From assembly GCA_963854735.1 (NCBI GenBank), contig OY978099.1:2170001-2234000 (forward strand): a stretch of 64,000 bases of DNA. Direction: 5' to 3'. A program made the position numbers and the translations under genes. This document shows positions 10,574 through 19,522 of this stretch, in pieces. The notes under the pieces were generated by a model. The model worked only from the letters and a program-made list of their open reading frames with translations, was not told the DNA's origin and made no database searches. Each line of letters starts with the position of its first letter. Positions within the stretch are counted from its first letter, which is position 1. This DNA comes from Marvania coccoides. Its lineage: Eukaryota > Chlorophyta > Trebouxiophyceae > Chlorellales > Chlorellaceae.

Positions 10574-11278
10574 CAAAGTCCGATTCCAATTCTTCTGTAG
10601 ATTGTGCCATTGCCTATAGTATGAGGACTCCTGCAGTAGATGCACATATTCACCACCACCCCCAGCCGCGGGCTGCCAAGAAGAAGACGAAGGAGCAACC
10701 ATCGGCCGCGGGAGCGGGGTTTAAGAAGCGTCTGGGTTTAGAAGAAGCGGCGGCACAAGCAGCAAGGACCCTACTGCACAGACATCGAAGAAGAAGGCTG
10801 CTGGGGCGAAGGCGAAGACGGGGAGTGTAGACGAGGAGTGACCAGGGCACCACTAATGATGACAAGGATGGCGAGTATGAGAGCGCATCATAAGGCGCCT
10901 AATCGAGCCTTTCTTATGCATGCGGTTTCTCCCATCATTATTGTATAAGCATTGTCTTGACTAGATTCCTTTATAAGCCTTTGGCTGACTGTAATACAAT
11001 TTTTAAGCTTTAGGGTTAAGCTGTATTTGTAAGCCATGGCTGTACATCACTTTGGCTTATTCTGGATGAAAAGAAGCAGAGGCTTATCTTTGGCTTGCAT
11101 TACATGGAAGATAAGCAAAGGCTTATTTTTGGTTTTCAAACAGGCTTATGGCGCAATTGAAGACAGAAGTAAGCCATAATGTATAAGCCAAAACTTAAGC
11201 CAGAATTAAGCTAGGGACTTTACCAAAGTGCAGGTAGCGAGCTTTATTTTGCATTGTGGTTGCTGTGTACAGTCCTGA
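10574..11278. other. Repeat fragment, KR-rich coding relic and TAAGCC-rich block
   Basis: 10,570-10,640 is a reverse-orientation piece of the dimeric repeat described at 35 kb. 10,650-10,835 is GC-rich and, in one frame, encodes a lysine-rich and acidic tail (KKKAAGAKAKTGSVDEE before a stop) like the end of the 62.6-kb gene. 10,890-11,235 is dense in TAAGCC/GGCTTA hexamers in both orientations and ends with TTAAGCTAGGGACTTTA, which is shared with the block at 23,440. Together this looks like one end of a DNA transposon. Confidence 0.45.
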
Positions 11279-12286
11279 TTAATTATTGCATGAGACGACG
11301 ATTTCTGGTATTGTCCAATAGTTGTGGTCAGTCAAAAACTTTTTTTTGCTTTCAAATCCAACAAGAAAATTGGCATGTATCCAAGCAGATGTTTTGTTAA
11401 ATAAATCGAAATCCTTACCATTCGGGTAGACCGTTCTTGGTAAAACATTCAACTTGATTTCATTATTTTTTCTCAAAATTTCCAAAGCATCATTAAATGC
11501 AGGTTGATCATTGGCTCGTTTGCTGACCTGCTGCGAAGATATCCATGTAGAAATAAGTTTGAATGCTGCTTGAGTTGGTGTCATGAAGACAAGACACGTA
11601 CATAGGTATTTACTGGTATAGTGGAGCTCACTAGAATTATCGTCAGCTGATACAACATCAAAACCTCTTGGAATATACAATAGTGGATACTCAAGAACAA
11701 CACTGTCAATATCTTGCCAGAGAACAGAGTAGCCACGGTTGAGAAAGTAATGCATATAAAATGGCCGCATTTGTGTGAGATTTTTGAAACCTGGAGAATC
11801 AAATTCTTGAGCACGTGGAAAATTGTTGAAAAGGGGGGGTGCTACGTGATATGGGCCAACATGAGATAATAAAATTTCGAATGCATTGCAATCCTCAGCT
11901 AAAAAGACTAAATTTGAATATTTTAGTTTTTGATACGCTTTCCACAAATTAAATGCAAACGGTAAATATTCACAATTAACGTTGGAAATTATTAAAACGT
12001 TGTCTCTTTCTACCCTTTTACCATGACCGAACCATGCATACGAACTGGATGCCCAGGTGTTCGTACTCAAATTACATTTGTTCTCCGGATTCCAGCGAAG
12101 AAAAGGATCCAAGTCCTGGACAAAAGTTTTTTCACGAACATCAGAGCGTAGAATTTCCGTACTGAATGCAAAATGTTGAGCAGCAAAGCCAGTTATGTGT
12201 AGAGATATGGCTGCTGTTGCATATAAAAAAATGATAAGCAGAAGGCGTTTGTACACTCGCTCACATTGGAGTCTTTTTATCGACAT
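11279..12286 (-). CDS. GT77-type nucleotide-diphospho-sugar transferase, membrane anchored
   Basis: 335 codons. Residues 15-33 (LLLIIFLYATAAISLHITG) form a type II anchor behind a basic tail. The lumenal domain has the layout of the nucleotide-diphospho-sugar transferase family (PF03407-like, CAZy GT77). VLIISNVNCEYLPFAFNLW begins the domain. SVLWQDIDSVVLEYPL carries the DxD at 192-194. A strand reads DVVSADDNS, then CLVFMTP, a W...NDQPAFN helix region (248-265), VLPRTVYPNGKDF and WIHANFLVGFESK. The order and spacing are normal for the family. Family members transfer arabinose, galactose or xylose in plants and algae; the sugar here cannot be told. Single exon. It lies between the two copies of the FkbM/SGNH duplication, on the strand opposite FkbM. 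Confidence 0.8.
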   Translation of the reverse strand: MSIKRLQCERVYKRLLLIIFLYATAAISLHITGFAAQHFAFSTEILRSDVREKTFVQDLDPFLRWNPENKCNLSTNTWASSSYAWFGHGKRVERDNVLIISNVNCEYLPFAFNLWKAYQKLKYSNLVFLAEDCNAFEILLSHVGPYHVAPPLFNNFPRAQEFDSPGFKNLTQMRPFYMHYFLNRGYSVLWQDIDSVVLEYPLLYIPRGFDVVSADDNSSELHYTSKYLCTCLVFMTPTQAAFKLISTWISSQQVSKRANDQPAFNDALEILRKNNEIKLNVLPRTVYPNGKDFDLFNKTSAWIHANFLVGFESKKKFLTDHNYWTIPEIVVSCNN

Positions 12287-12436
12287 TATTTAAATAAACA
12301 CATTTATAATAAAATAAGCACTGGAAATATGTAATTGTTTATAATACCTCTTTGCGGGCAAGTTGAGTTGAAGGTCACTAATACTTACCTCAATAGCCAC
12401 CCACTCCAATCCCCCCCCCCCCCCTCCCCTTGTCTC
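12287..12436. other. Short intergenic stretch with C-tract
   Basis: Upstream of the GT77 gene; a run of 15 C's at 12,411-12,425 sits at the edge of the duplicated segment. Confidence 0.4.
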
Positions 12437-12867
12437 GGCTCATCGCTTGTGGATAAAGTCAGGCAAAACAGAGAAAGTTCATGTACGGATGCTGGATAAT
12501 TTTATTGATTGTTTTCACAAACAAGGTATTTTTCTTTTAAAAATTGATACACAAGGCTTTGATCTTTTTGCTTTGCAAGGTGCAAGCCGTTTATTAGCTG
12601 CGTTTCATGTCCAATAATTAGCTGTCGAACTTTATCCTAGAGGATTGAAAGCAGCAGGGGTAGATGTCCAGATGCTTATCGATTTTATCATTGATAAGGG
12701 ATTTTTATGTTTTGATGTGAAGAATGAAGAATCGAATGGAATTCCAGCCCACCACCACCCAGAAACAAGAAAAGACTACTCATTATTTGTCGAAAGTCTG
12801 GCCCTAAAAGCGGCTGGAAGGTTCGGCATTTGGGATGATTTATTGTGTGTAAATTTGAAAGCACGGT
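12437..12867 (+). pseudogene. Truncated FkbM methyltransferase (3' half, copy 2)
   Basis: This is the duplicate of bases 7620-8054 and starts in mid-gene, so the anchor and SAM loop are absent. It carries a 5-base deletion (GTCAGGC for GTCAATACAGGC), a stop created by CAATAATTAG where copy 1 has CAATATTTAG, and an extra histidine codon in the HH run. It retains the signature region (ATTGATACACAAGG) but cannot encode an enzyme. Confidence 0.9.
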
Positions 12868-13774
12868 GAACATATCTAAACGAACACCTGGACCTGCGCT
12901 GTTCAGGTCATCTTAGTTCTCTGCACCAATTCTTATTCCTAAGACCCAAATTCTCTGCAGAGACTTATTCTCTACATATTACATATATAATGCATACATA
13001 TATGCATTATATCAACGCAAAAATTAGTAATTATACCATAAATTTCAGATAAGCTCATTAGGTAATGCAATATTGTTAGCATGCTACGAAATGAGACAGA
13101 TCCCAGACTCCTCTCCTTCTCCAAAAGTCACACAGCCCCCCCCCCCCCCCTCTATACACACAAGCAAGCAATGCCTCACAGCAGGCTGGCACCAAAGCGC
13201 ATGCAGAACATTAATATGAGTATTCGTATGTTCAGAACGTTTAACACAGCTAAATACGCAAGGAACGCTCTTAAGGAACGCTGCAGCGATGTGCTTCAGC
13301 CGATCAGGGGGGCAATTGAAGTATCTGAGCCCACATATTATATGAACGGTTGAAGCTGCTATGGCTACTTTATTTTCTAGGGTGCTTAAATTATCCTTTA
13401 TTTACGAACCTAGTCTGTACATTGCAAGTATGTCTATATTGCAAGTATATCTGTATATACTGACGGCTTTTGAAGGGGTATTAAGCATTCTAAGAGAAAA
13501 GAAAATTACAAAATGCATCAGGAGTAATAAAAACCACCGTGATTTAGAGATAAGAAAAACATTTTGGCTATTTCTCTATAACTCCAAGATTGAAGATGGA
13601 CATGGTCGTCAGATGTATAAAAAATCGCTTCCGTCATCTCAAACACATCTAAAACAGGGACAAGATTTGGCACAAGAGTGGACAACGCAATATCACGGAA
13701 CATTCGAGCACGCACATTGTTCCTAGGTATAATGAGTTTCTCTGGTTTAGTCTTAAATGAATTCACAGCGTTAA
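12437..13774 (+). repeat. Segmental duplication, copy 2 (uninterrupted)
   Basis: Direct repeat of 7620-8960 joined to 10,473-10,573. It preserves the pre-insertion state of both transposon sites found in copy 1. In this copy the SGNH-like gene is complete and the FkbM gene is truncated, the reverse of copy 1. Confidence 0.9.
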
Positions 13775-14789
13775 TAGTTCTAAACTGTATAACTGTATTA
13801 TTTTTTTCGAGAGCTAACGCCCACTTATTAAGATTATCGAATTGCGTCCGCCAATAGTCTTCACCTTCCAAGTATTCCTCATGAAGACCACAGGATACAC
13901 TGATGAAATGATTTGAGAGGTTTTTTTCAAGTTCCAATAGTTTTGGAATGAAGTCACATCCACAGCCTTTGAGAGTGCATGTGCTGACAAAGTTTATATG
14001 TTGACAGCGAGAAAGACTGGTGTGCTTTTCGTGGGGAACTTCCCTTTCTTGAAGAGCATAACAAATGTGATCGAATAGTTTCCGACTTTCAGACGTTCCC
14101 ATAAGCCAAATTTTATCATACTTGCTCATACCGGTCAGATCAAATTCGCTTGATAAATTACCAAATTTTTCACCAGTCCAAGTATTACTAAAGTTTGAGA
14201 AGTTAATACCAGACAACTTATCCATTGCACAATTTTCTTCGTGTGAACATTGCGTATCATTGTATGTCGGCAGGTTTATGGCCATATTCAAATTTGTAAC
14301 CGCGTTTATTTCAAAAAATTGAATTGTTGGCGAATATGAGACGTCTGAGTTCTCGACCCAGTGAGCAGAATTTAAAAGTTCACTATGCAACACATTCTTA
14401 TAAACTGTGATTAATGCATTGTCTATTGCACCCATGTCATACGGCCAAAACAGACGATTGGGCGGAATAATATGTGCCAACTGAGTTGTTCCATTTTTTT
14501 TATTGTTCAATGCCACTGTACCAATAAATCCATTGCAGTTGCCGTCAAACACTATTATCCCTGCAGTAGGGCTTGTTTGATTCAGCGCAATACTACAGGA
14601 TATATTTGAACGAGTGGTATGCAGAAAAATACAAGCTGGCTTTGCATACGACTTCATCTGAATATAATCCATGCATAGCACTTTTTGGGGGGGGCGGCTG
14701 AAATCGAACCGTACAAGAATAATGCTGATACAAACTAGAGTCCCTATCACCTTTCTGTTTTGCATTGAAAATTTGCAAATCATATTCAT
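13518..14789 (-). CDS. SGNH/PC-esterase-like protein, membrane anchored
   Basis: 423 codons. A hydrophobic segment at 14-27 (VIGTLVCISIILVR) gives a type II topology, followed by a sequon-rich lumenal region. The first landmark of an SGNH-type fold is KIWLMGTSESRKLFDHICYAL, with G-T-S-E-S-R at 231-236 replacing the usual G-D-S. The second is near the C-terminus: YTSDDHVHLQSWSYREIAKMF, with an Asp-x-x-His pair in SDDHVHL at 393-399 as catalytic candidates. FISVSCGLHEEY (295-306) may be the third block. Distant relatives act as carbohydrate O-acetyl transferases or esterases, so acylation or deacylation of glycans is inferred. An 8-base G run near 14,690 falls inside the coding region. The last roughly 80 codons are duplicated at 8700-10,573. 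Confidence 0.6.
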   Translation of the reverse strand: MNMICKFSMQNRKVIGTLVCISIILVRFDFSRPPQKVLCMDYIQMKSYAKPACIFLHTTRSNISCSIALNQTSPTAGIIVFDGNCNGFIGTVALNNKKNGTTQLAHIIPPNRLFWPYDMGAIDNALITVYKNVLHSELLNSAHWVENSDVSYSPTIQFFEINAVTNLNMAINLPTYNDTQCSHEENCAMDKLSGINFSNFSNTWTGEKFGNLSSEFDLTGMSKYDKIWLMGTSESRKLFDHICYALQEREVPHEKHTSLSRCQHINFVSTCTLKGCGCDFIPKLLELEKNLSNHFISVSCGLHEEYLEGEDYWRTQFDNLNKWALALEKNNTVIQFRTINAVNSFKTKPEKLIIPRNNVRARMFRDIALSTLVPNLVPVLDVFEMTEAIFYTSDDHVHLQSWSYREIAKMFFLSLNHGGFYYS

Positions 14790-15202
14790 GCCAATTTTTT
14801 AGTTTCTGACTGACGTATACATGTTAATTATTTGAACAGGGATGAATTGATTTCCATGCGATAAAATTACTGTCAAATTAAAAAAATGATTCATAAATTA
14901 CTAATGTAGTCGACTCCGTAGAACCGCGACTGGTGGCCATGTTTATTATTAAATCAACCCCTTCTTGATAATTTGCTACGAATACAAATACTTCAGATTT
15001 GTTACTTAAGCACCACCAATAGTATGGAATCAACGGGGGCTGAATTGATTATAAAATGATAGGGCAAACTACAATGCTACATATACATGTATTAATTTGT
15101 ATATGAATTTTATAAATTCTCCGAGCTATTATACATAATATATTATACATATATATTCACACCTCCGTGTGTTTAAAGAGAAAAGGTAATAAGTGAATGG
15201 AT
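14790..15202. other. Intergenic, no gene recognised
   Basis: AT-rich upstream region of the SGNH-like gene, with a TATACAT-rich stretch near 15,075-15,155. Nothing else is assignable. Confidence 0.4.
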
Positions 15203-15362
15203 CTCACCTGCAAAGTTGTCGGGAAATAAGGGTGAAAAAAGCGTCCAAGAAACGGGGGTTTCCGGACAACAATTTCTCGCCGCCTTTCATCTATATTTGC
15301 GAAAATTCGGGCGCACAAAACATTGCGCCAAAATTGAAAGCATGCATATTAGGAGGAGGTGT
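15203..15362 (+). repeat. Short repeat, inverted partner at 34.78-34.93 kb
   Basis: CTCACCTGCAAAGTTGT...GGGGGTTTCCGGACAAC...CGCCTTTCATCTATATTTG...GGAGGAGGTG is the reverse complement of 34,785-34,938 with scattered changes. Both copies lie beside a LINE 3' fragment, so they may belong to one larger element. No coding potential stands out. Confidence 0.6.
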
Positions 15363-15474
15363 ATATTATGCATGATTCTCTTGAGGGCTGTTGCCCATAT
15401 TTAGGTTGATTATGTGCTGCATACATACATTATTATTATTGATTATGTGCTGCATACATACATTATTATGTGCT

Positions 15475-15859
15475 GCATACATGCATTACAGGTTTAAAGT
15501 CCGCACAAAGAAGCAACTAAGGCTACATAGCAGACTGGCACCGATGTGCAAGCAGAAATAAATTGGTGAATGAAATGGTAAAATGAAATTAAAGAGAGAC
15601 CAAAGAAAAACCAACCGCTAAAAGAAACAGAGAAAAGAAAAACAAGGGAAAAGAATAGAAAAGCTTATGTCCAACCACGGAGCTTCTCGTACTCGCCAGC
15701 GTCATGGCTGGCTTTAATGAAAGAAGCAACCGGCTTCGGAGCTTGCTGCAAAAACTGAAAAGGATTCGAAGAGGAAGAAGAAGATGGCGCATCAGGGAAA
15801 AAAGATGGGCAGGATTCACGCAGTGCTACCAAAGAAGGGCATGTGCAATGAAAAACCAT
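15475..15859 (-). mobile_element. 5'-truncated LINE 3' end
   Basis: Reverse-orientation copy of the dominant LINE: a CATACATGCATTACAGG tail, the TTTAAAGTCCGCAC 3' UTR, and the last roughly 70 codons of ORF2 (ending near 15,662). It is truncated just before the zinc-knuckle region, and its 5' end abuts an LTR fragment at 15,861. Confidence 0.85.
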
Positions 15860-15860
15860 A

Positions 15861-15956
15861 TGTAGCATCACAAGCTGCTCCTCTTTGTTATATATATAAT
15901 ACAGTGATTATTGATACCTTTCTAAGTCTCTAATTCTGTGTATTGCATTCCAGTTG
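15861..15956 (+). repeat. Partial LTR, TGAAGCAGC/TGTAGCA type
   Basis: TGTAGCATCACAAGCTGCTCC followed by TATATATAATACAGTGATTA matches the first roughly 95 bases of the 263-bp LTR at 27,711. The match stops near 15,956, giving way to a short GC-rich stretch (15,957-16,119) with no recognised content. Confidence 0.65.
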
Positions 15957-16119
15957 TCTTATCGACGCGGCGCCGGCGCAACATTCGGCAGTGGAGCTAA
16001 CCGAATACTTACCGAGCAGCTCCACGGTGGAGACCAGCACGTGGGCGATGGCGAGGGGGCGATCCCCATCCCCACGCTGCTGGCGGCATTGTGTGGCGAC
16101 GGCAAAATCTTGAACAAAA

Positions 16120-16601
16120 TTTTTTTATTACAAATTTTGAGGGTTTATCCTCTGCACAGAGACGGCAACAAAGGTCACACAGCAGAGTGGTAAGCTTGGT
16201 CCTAACAATTAAGTTAGGAGCTTACTGCCGCACTGGTTTGGCTCAAATTGGATCCCCAAAGCCTCGCATTGTATCTGCTTCCTGCCGGCCCCTAGCATAA
16301 AAACACCTCATTATAGCAGCCCCCACTATACATGAGCAGAAAAACTACTAGGATCAATGTCCCGACTTCCAAGAAGCGAGATTTCACGGCAACATGCACT
16401 TGGACGGAGCCTAACGACCCTAATACAGACCTAAGCATATATCTATCCAAGCCCCATGTATATTCTCCACCGAAGTGAAGTAATATGGAATCCAAGCGCA
16501 GGAAATTTCCGCAGGGATCGGTCCACTGTAGTATATTTAACAGGGTTTAGAACCCTGCACCGGTCAATGCAGAATCCAGGGACTTTCCAGCCACCAAGGC
16601 C
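16120..16601 (-). mobile_element. tRNA-derived SINE, copy 1
   Basis: Reverse-orientation copy of the element at 57,512-57,982, aligned over its whole length from the GGCCTTGGTGGCTGG head to the GGATAAACCCTC end. Here the B-box is slightly degenerate (GGTTCTAAACC on the reverse strand) and only a few ATT units remain. It lies directly against LINE reverse-transcriptase coding sequence at 16,602. Confidence 0.8.
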
Positions 16602-17115
16602 GACCAGGAATTCGCGGAGGAAGAGGTCCATGCAGGCATCATGCGGCTGAAGAATAACATGGCGGTGGCGGGCAGTTTGGACCTGCCGCATCTCAAGGTG
16701 GCCACAGCAGAGCTGGCTCCCACGCTGGCTGCGCTGTTTAACGCGGTGGTGCGAACCAAGACCATGCCTTTTGACATATATATGGCGCTGGGTGTGATTA
16801 CCATGGTTCCCAAGCCGCGGGCGGCCACCACTGCGCTCGAGCACCGTAGCATAACCATTGGTAGCATCTTAGATAAACTTTACATGACTTGTTTGACAAG
16901 GCGCGTCGGCTCTTGGGGAGAGGACAATAATTTGCGTGCTGACTCAAACTGGATTTCGGCGTGACCACAGGACTGAGGATAGCATTTTTACCCTGCGTGC
17001 ATTGATTGAACGCCACCAGGCTGGTGATTCACCACTTTACGTTGCTTTCGTAGATTTCAAAAAGGCATATGATACCGTGCCGCGCGATAAACTTTGGGCT
17101 AAACTACAGGCTGGC
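16602..17115 (+). pseudogene. LINE reverse-transcriptase N-terminal fragment
   Basis: Open frames on the + strand give the first RT motifs of a non-LTR element: MRLKNNMAVAGS, PFDIYMALGVITMVPK and ILDKLYMTCLTRR. After a frame change near 16,935 come QTGFRRDHRTEDSIFTLR and VAFVDFKKAYDTVPRDKLW (motif A with its Asp). The homology ends at about 17,110, where Ty3-type RT begins in the same frame. This part of the RT is missing from the other LINE copies in the window, so the family link is likely but unproven. Confidence 0.75.
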
Positions 17116-17773
17116 AAAGGACGACATCCCCAACCGACCGCTATCCGCACCCGCTACGGCTCCTTCGAGTTTATCGGCATGCCCTTTGGCCTGACCAACG
17201 CTCCAGCCACCTTCCAGACCCTCATGAGCGACATCTTCCGCGAGCATCTCGACGACTTCATCGTTATCTACCTTGACGACCTCCTCGTATTTTCCAAAAA
17301 CCCCGCCGACCACGAAAAATACCTCCGCATCGTATTCGAAACCCTTTGCCGCCACAGCCTCTACGCCCAAGGCCCAAAGTGCGACCTCTGTATGACGCAG
17401 CTCCCCTTCCTTGGTCACGTGATATCTGGCAACGGCGCTTCCACAGAGCCTGCCAAGTCTGACGCCATTGCCAACTGGGCCACGCCTGCTAACCGCCAAG
17501 ACCTCTAGTCCTTTTTGGGTTTCTGCAACTTCTACCGCCGCTTTGTACCCAGCTTCTCCAAGATTGCCCAGCCCCTCCAAGACCTCCTCAAAGGCGAGAA
17601 CCCCTACATCTGGGACCAAGCGCAACAAGACTTCACCACCCTCAAACAAGCCTTCGCCACGGACCCAGTTCTACGCCTACCTGACTTCTCCAAAGACTTC
17701 ATCTTAACCACGGACGCCTCCGACTACGCCATCGGCGCTGTACTGCAACAAGAGTTCGACGACGGGCCCCAGC
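17116..17773 (+). pseudogene. Ty3-type reverse transcriptase / RNase H fragment
   Basis: FIGMPFGLTNAPATFQTLM and DDFIVIYLDDLLVFS (YLDD catalytic box) identify a Ty3-like RT palm, followed by HVISG. After a TAG at 17,506-17,508 come LGFCNFYRRFVPSFSKIAQPL and FILTTDASDYAIGAVLQQE, the start of RNase H. The frame is otherwise open, so one stop and the missing 5' half make it non-functional. It is cut at 17,774 by the LTR element. The matching integrase zinc-finger piece reappears at 21,217. Confidence 0.85.
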
Positions 17774-18067
17774 TGTAGCAGCACAAGCTGCACTCCTTTG
17801 TTTCTCCTTACTTTAATCCCATCGAATAGCCATCTGACTTAGCATTCCAAATATGCCTCCACCTCTCTTTGATTCCTATTGCATGGCTAGTCATGCCACT
17901 TCCCTTTCAGACACAAGCCCACGTATGCATTCTCCCTTTCTTTGCACACGTCTCGCACGCGCCTCCCTTTTATAAGACTGCGCCTCCCCATTCTCGGGGC
18001 ATTAGTTATTATTCCCATAATTAGTCCTGTAAATACTCATACTAATAGAACTAGTCCCTCTATTACA
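17774..18067 (+). repeat. 5' LTR of gag-only element
   Basis: Starts TGTAGCAGCACAAGCTGCA and ends CTATTACA. It contains a TATA-like CCCTTTTATAAGACTGCG (about 17,966-17,983), a plausible promoter for the element transcript. Confidence 0.9.
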
Positions 18068-18069
18068 CT

Positions 18070-18087
18070 TGGTTTCGACTCATTTGC
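18070..18087 (+). other. Primer-binding-site-like sequence
   Basis: TGGTTTCGACTCATTTGC lies 2 bases after the LTR. The same 18 bases follow the LTR of the 58-kb element at 58,175-58,192, and the TGG start fits pairing with a tRNA CCA end. The primer tRNA was not identified. Confidence 0.55.
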
Positions 18088-18365
18088 AAAAAGAACATAT
18101 CAAGGTCCTTGAACGAGCACGTATATCGGCGCTATTCAAGTGCTCACCTCCCCATTCATATTTTCATACACTGGTAGAAGGTTTTGTGCCGTGCCAGAGA
18201 CACACTTCAACCTCTAGACTACTATATCTAGAATATTCTAGAACACCCAATCGAAAAGAAAAAACGCGTACGCACAATTTCTATCAGTCCTAAACACACT
18301 AGGCTTAACTTCAACACGAGGCTAAACTCAACTTCAAGCCCTACCCACAACACCCATCCACCCAC

Positions 18366-18490
18366 TGTTACAGTGTGGACAGCATGCGCAGCATGTACGA
18401 GGATCTTACTTAGAAAGGCCTCATCACCCGCACCCGACTGATTCCTCCTTAGTTCTTAATATACAGAAATATAGATAAGAGCCTGTAACA
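18366..18490 (+). repeat. Solo LTR, 125 bp, nested in the gag-only element leader
   Basis: Begins TGTTACAGTGTGGACAGC and ends GAGCCTGTAACA, matching the 123-bp LTR at 50,951-51,073 throughout. CCCAC directly flanks both ends (18,361-18,365 and 18,491-18,495), a 5-bp target duplication, so this is a solo LTR formed after insertion into the leader. Confidence 0.9.
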
Positions 18491-18523
18491 CCCACCCACC
18501 TTTCATCAAGACCCCCCCCTGCA

Positions 18524-19522
18524 ATGGAGCCCCCTCAACCAGCGCCTGCATTGGAGCAGCCCAGCGTTGCAGAGGTATTGGCCCACTTACGCCAACTCAC
18601 CATCCAACAGGAGGATTTGGCGAACCAACTACGCATCCTCCACGGCGAGAACGCCATTCTCCGTCAAACCGTCAGCGAGCGCCCACCCCCTTCCCAAGCC
18701 ACTGCCTTCATCCAACAAGAAGCCAAAGTGTCCAAGTTCTCTGGAGAAGCCACCACTATCACGGCTGAGGACTTTCTCAAGGAGCTGCGCGCAGTTGCGT
18801 TCCACGCTCGCCAACTGGGTCCCCAGGAGAAGATCGCCTTTGCAGTGCGCAACACTGTCGGCCCTGCACGCGAGTGGGTCGTTAACGTGTCTAGTAAATC
18901 CTCCCCCAACGACCCCTTCCACACCTTTGAAGACTTTGCTGCCGCCCTCACCAAGCAATTTGCGAGCGTCAACTCCAAAGACATCGCCGCCAACGCCTTG
19001 CGCGCCATCAACCAAGACACCAAGGCGTCTACCACCGCCTTCTACACAAGGTTCATCCACGGGGTGCAGCGCTACGAGACAGCTGGGGGACAGCTCTCCG
19101 ACGACACCAAACTCGAGAAATTCAAGTTCCAGCTTTTGCGCCCCCACCACATGGCTTTAGACAACCACATCGCTGGCAAGCGCGCAGACGACCCTACATA
19201 CGACATCACGCTCGACGGCGCACTCCGCTTTCTCGCGCAGCTGGAGGGTAACCCCCTTCAGTTTGAAGAACACGGCGCCTCCTACACCCCCATGGAGATC
19301 AATGCTTTCCTTTCCAACCCCTACTTCAACAACAAGCGTGGCGATAGGCGCCTGCCACAACATGCGCGCGTGTACCACTACAACGCGCAACAGCGGTCCT
19401 TCAACGAAGACCGCACCAATGACAACCATGACGACAAGCCCCCAACCAAGACCACCAAGACTTGCTTCAAGTGCGGAGCCCCCAACTGGGCCGACGGCCA
19501 CCAATGCGCAACCAAGTGGTGA
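18524..19522 (+). CDS. Ty3-like Gag with zinc knuckle
   Basis: 332 codons. The N-terminal 60 residues are predicted helical and Q/L-rich. The capsid-like region runs from about 65 (FIQQEAKVSKFSGEA) through EDFLKELRAV, AFAVRNTVGPAREW, FEDFAAALTKQFASV and LRAINQDTKAS to about residue 245. A CCHC-like knuckle, CFKCGAPNWADGHQC, lies just before the stop. The protein packages the element RNA and forms the particle. It is clearly related to the Gag at 58,355-59,581, with which it shares FIQQEAKVSKFSGEA exactly. No protease or polymerase follows. Confidence 0.9.
   Translation: MEPPQPAPALEQPSVAEVLAHLRQLTIQQEDLANQLRILHGENAILRQTVSERPPPSQATAFIQQEAKVSKFSGEATTITAEDFLKELRAVAFHARQLGPQEKIAFAVRNTVGPAREWVVNVSSKSSPNDPFHTFEDFAAALTKQFASVNSKDIAANALRAINQDTKASTTAFYTRFIHGVQRYETAGGQLSDDTKLEKFKFQLLRPHHMALDNHIAGKRADDPTYDITLDGALRFLAQLEGNPLQFEEHGASYTPMEINAFLSNPYFNNKRGDRRLPQHARVYHYNAQQRSFNEDRTNDNHDDKPPTKTTKTCFKCGAPNWADGHQCATKW

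Noticed and set aside
10477..10830. A 117-codon gene
   Set aside because: Its first part is antisense to the duplicated SGNH gene fragment, its middle is a dimeric-repeat piece and its end is a GC-rich relic; a composite by chance.
18567..19160. Long frames antisense or out of phase to gag
   Set aside because: GC-rich coding sequence leaves alternative frames open; only the 18,524 frame has Gag motifs and a homologue.
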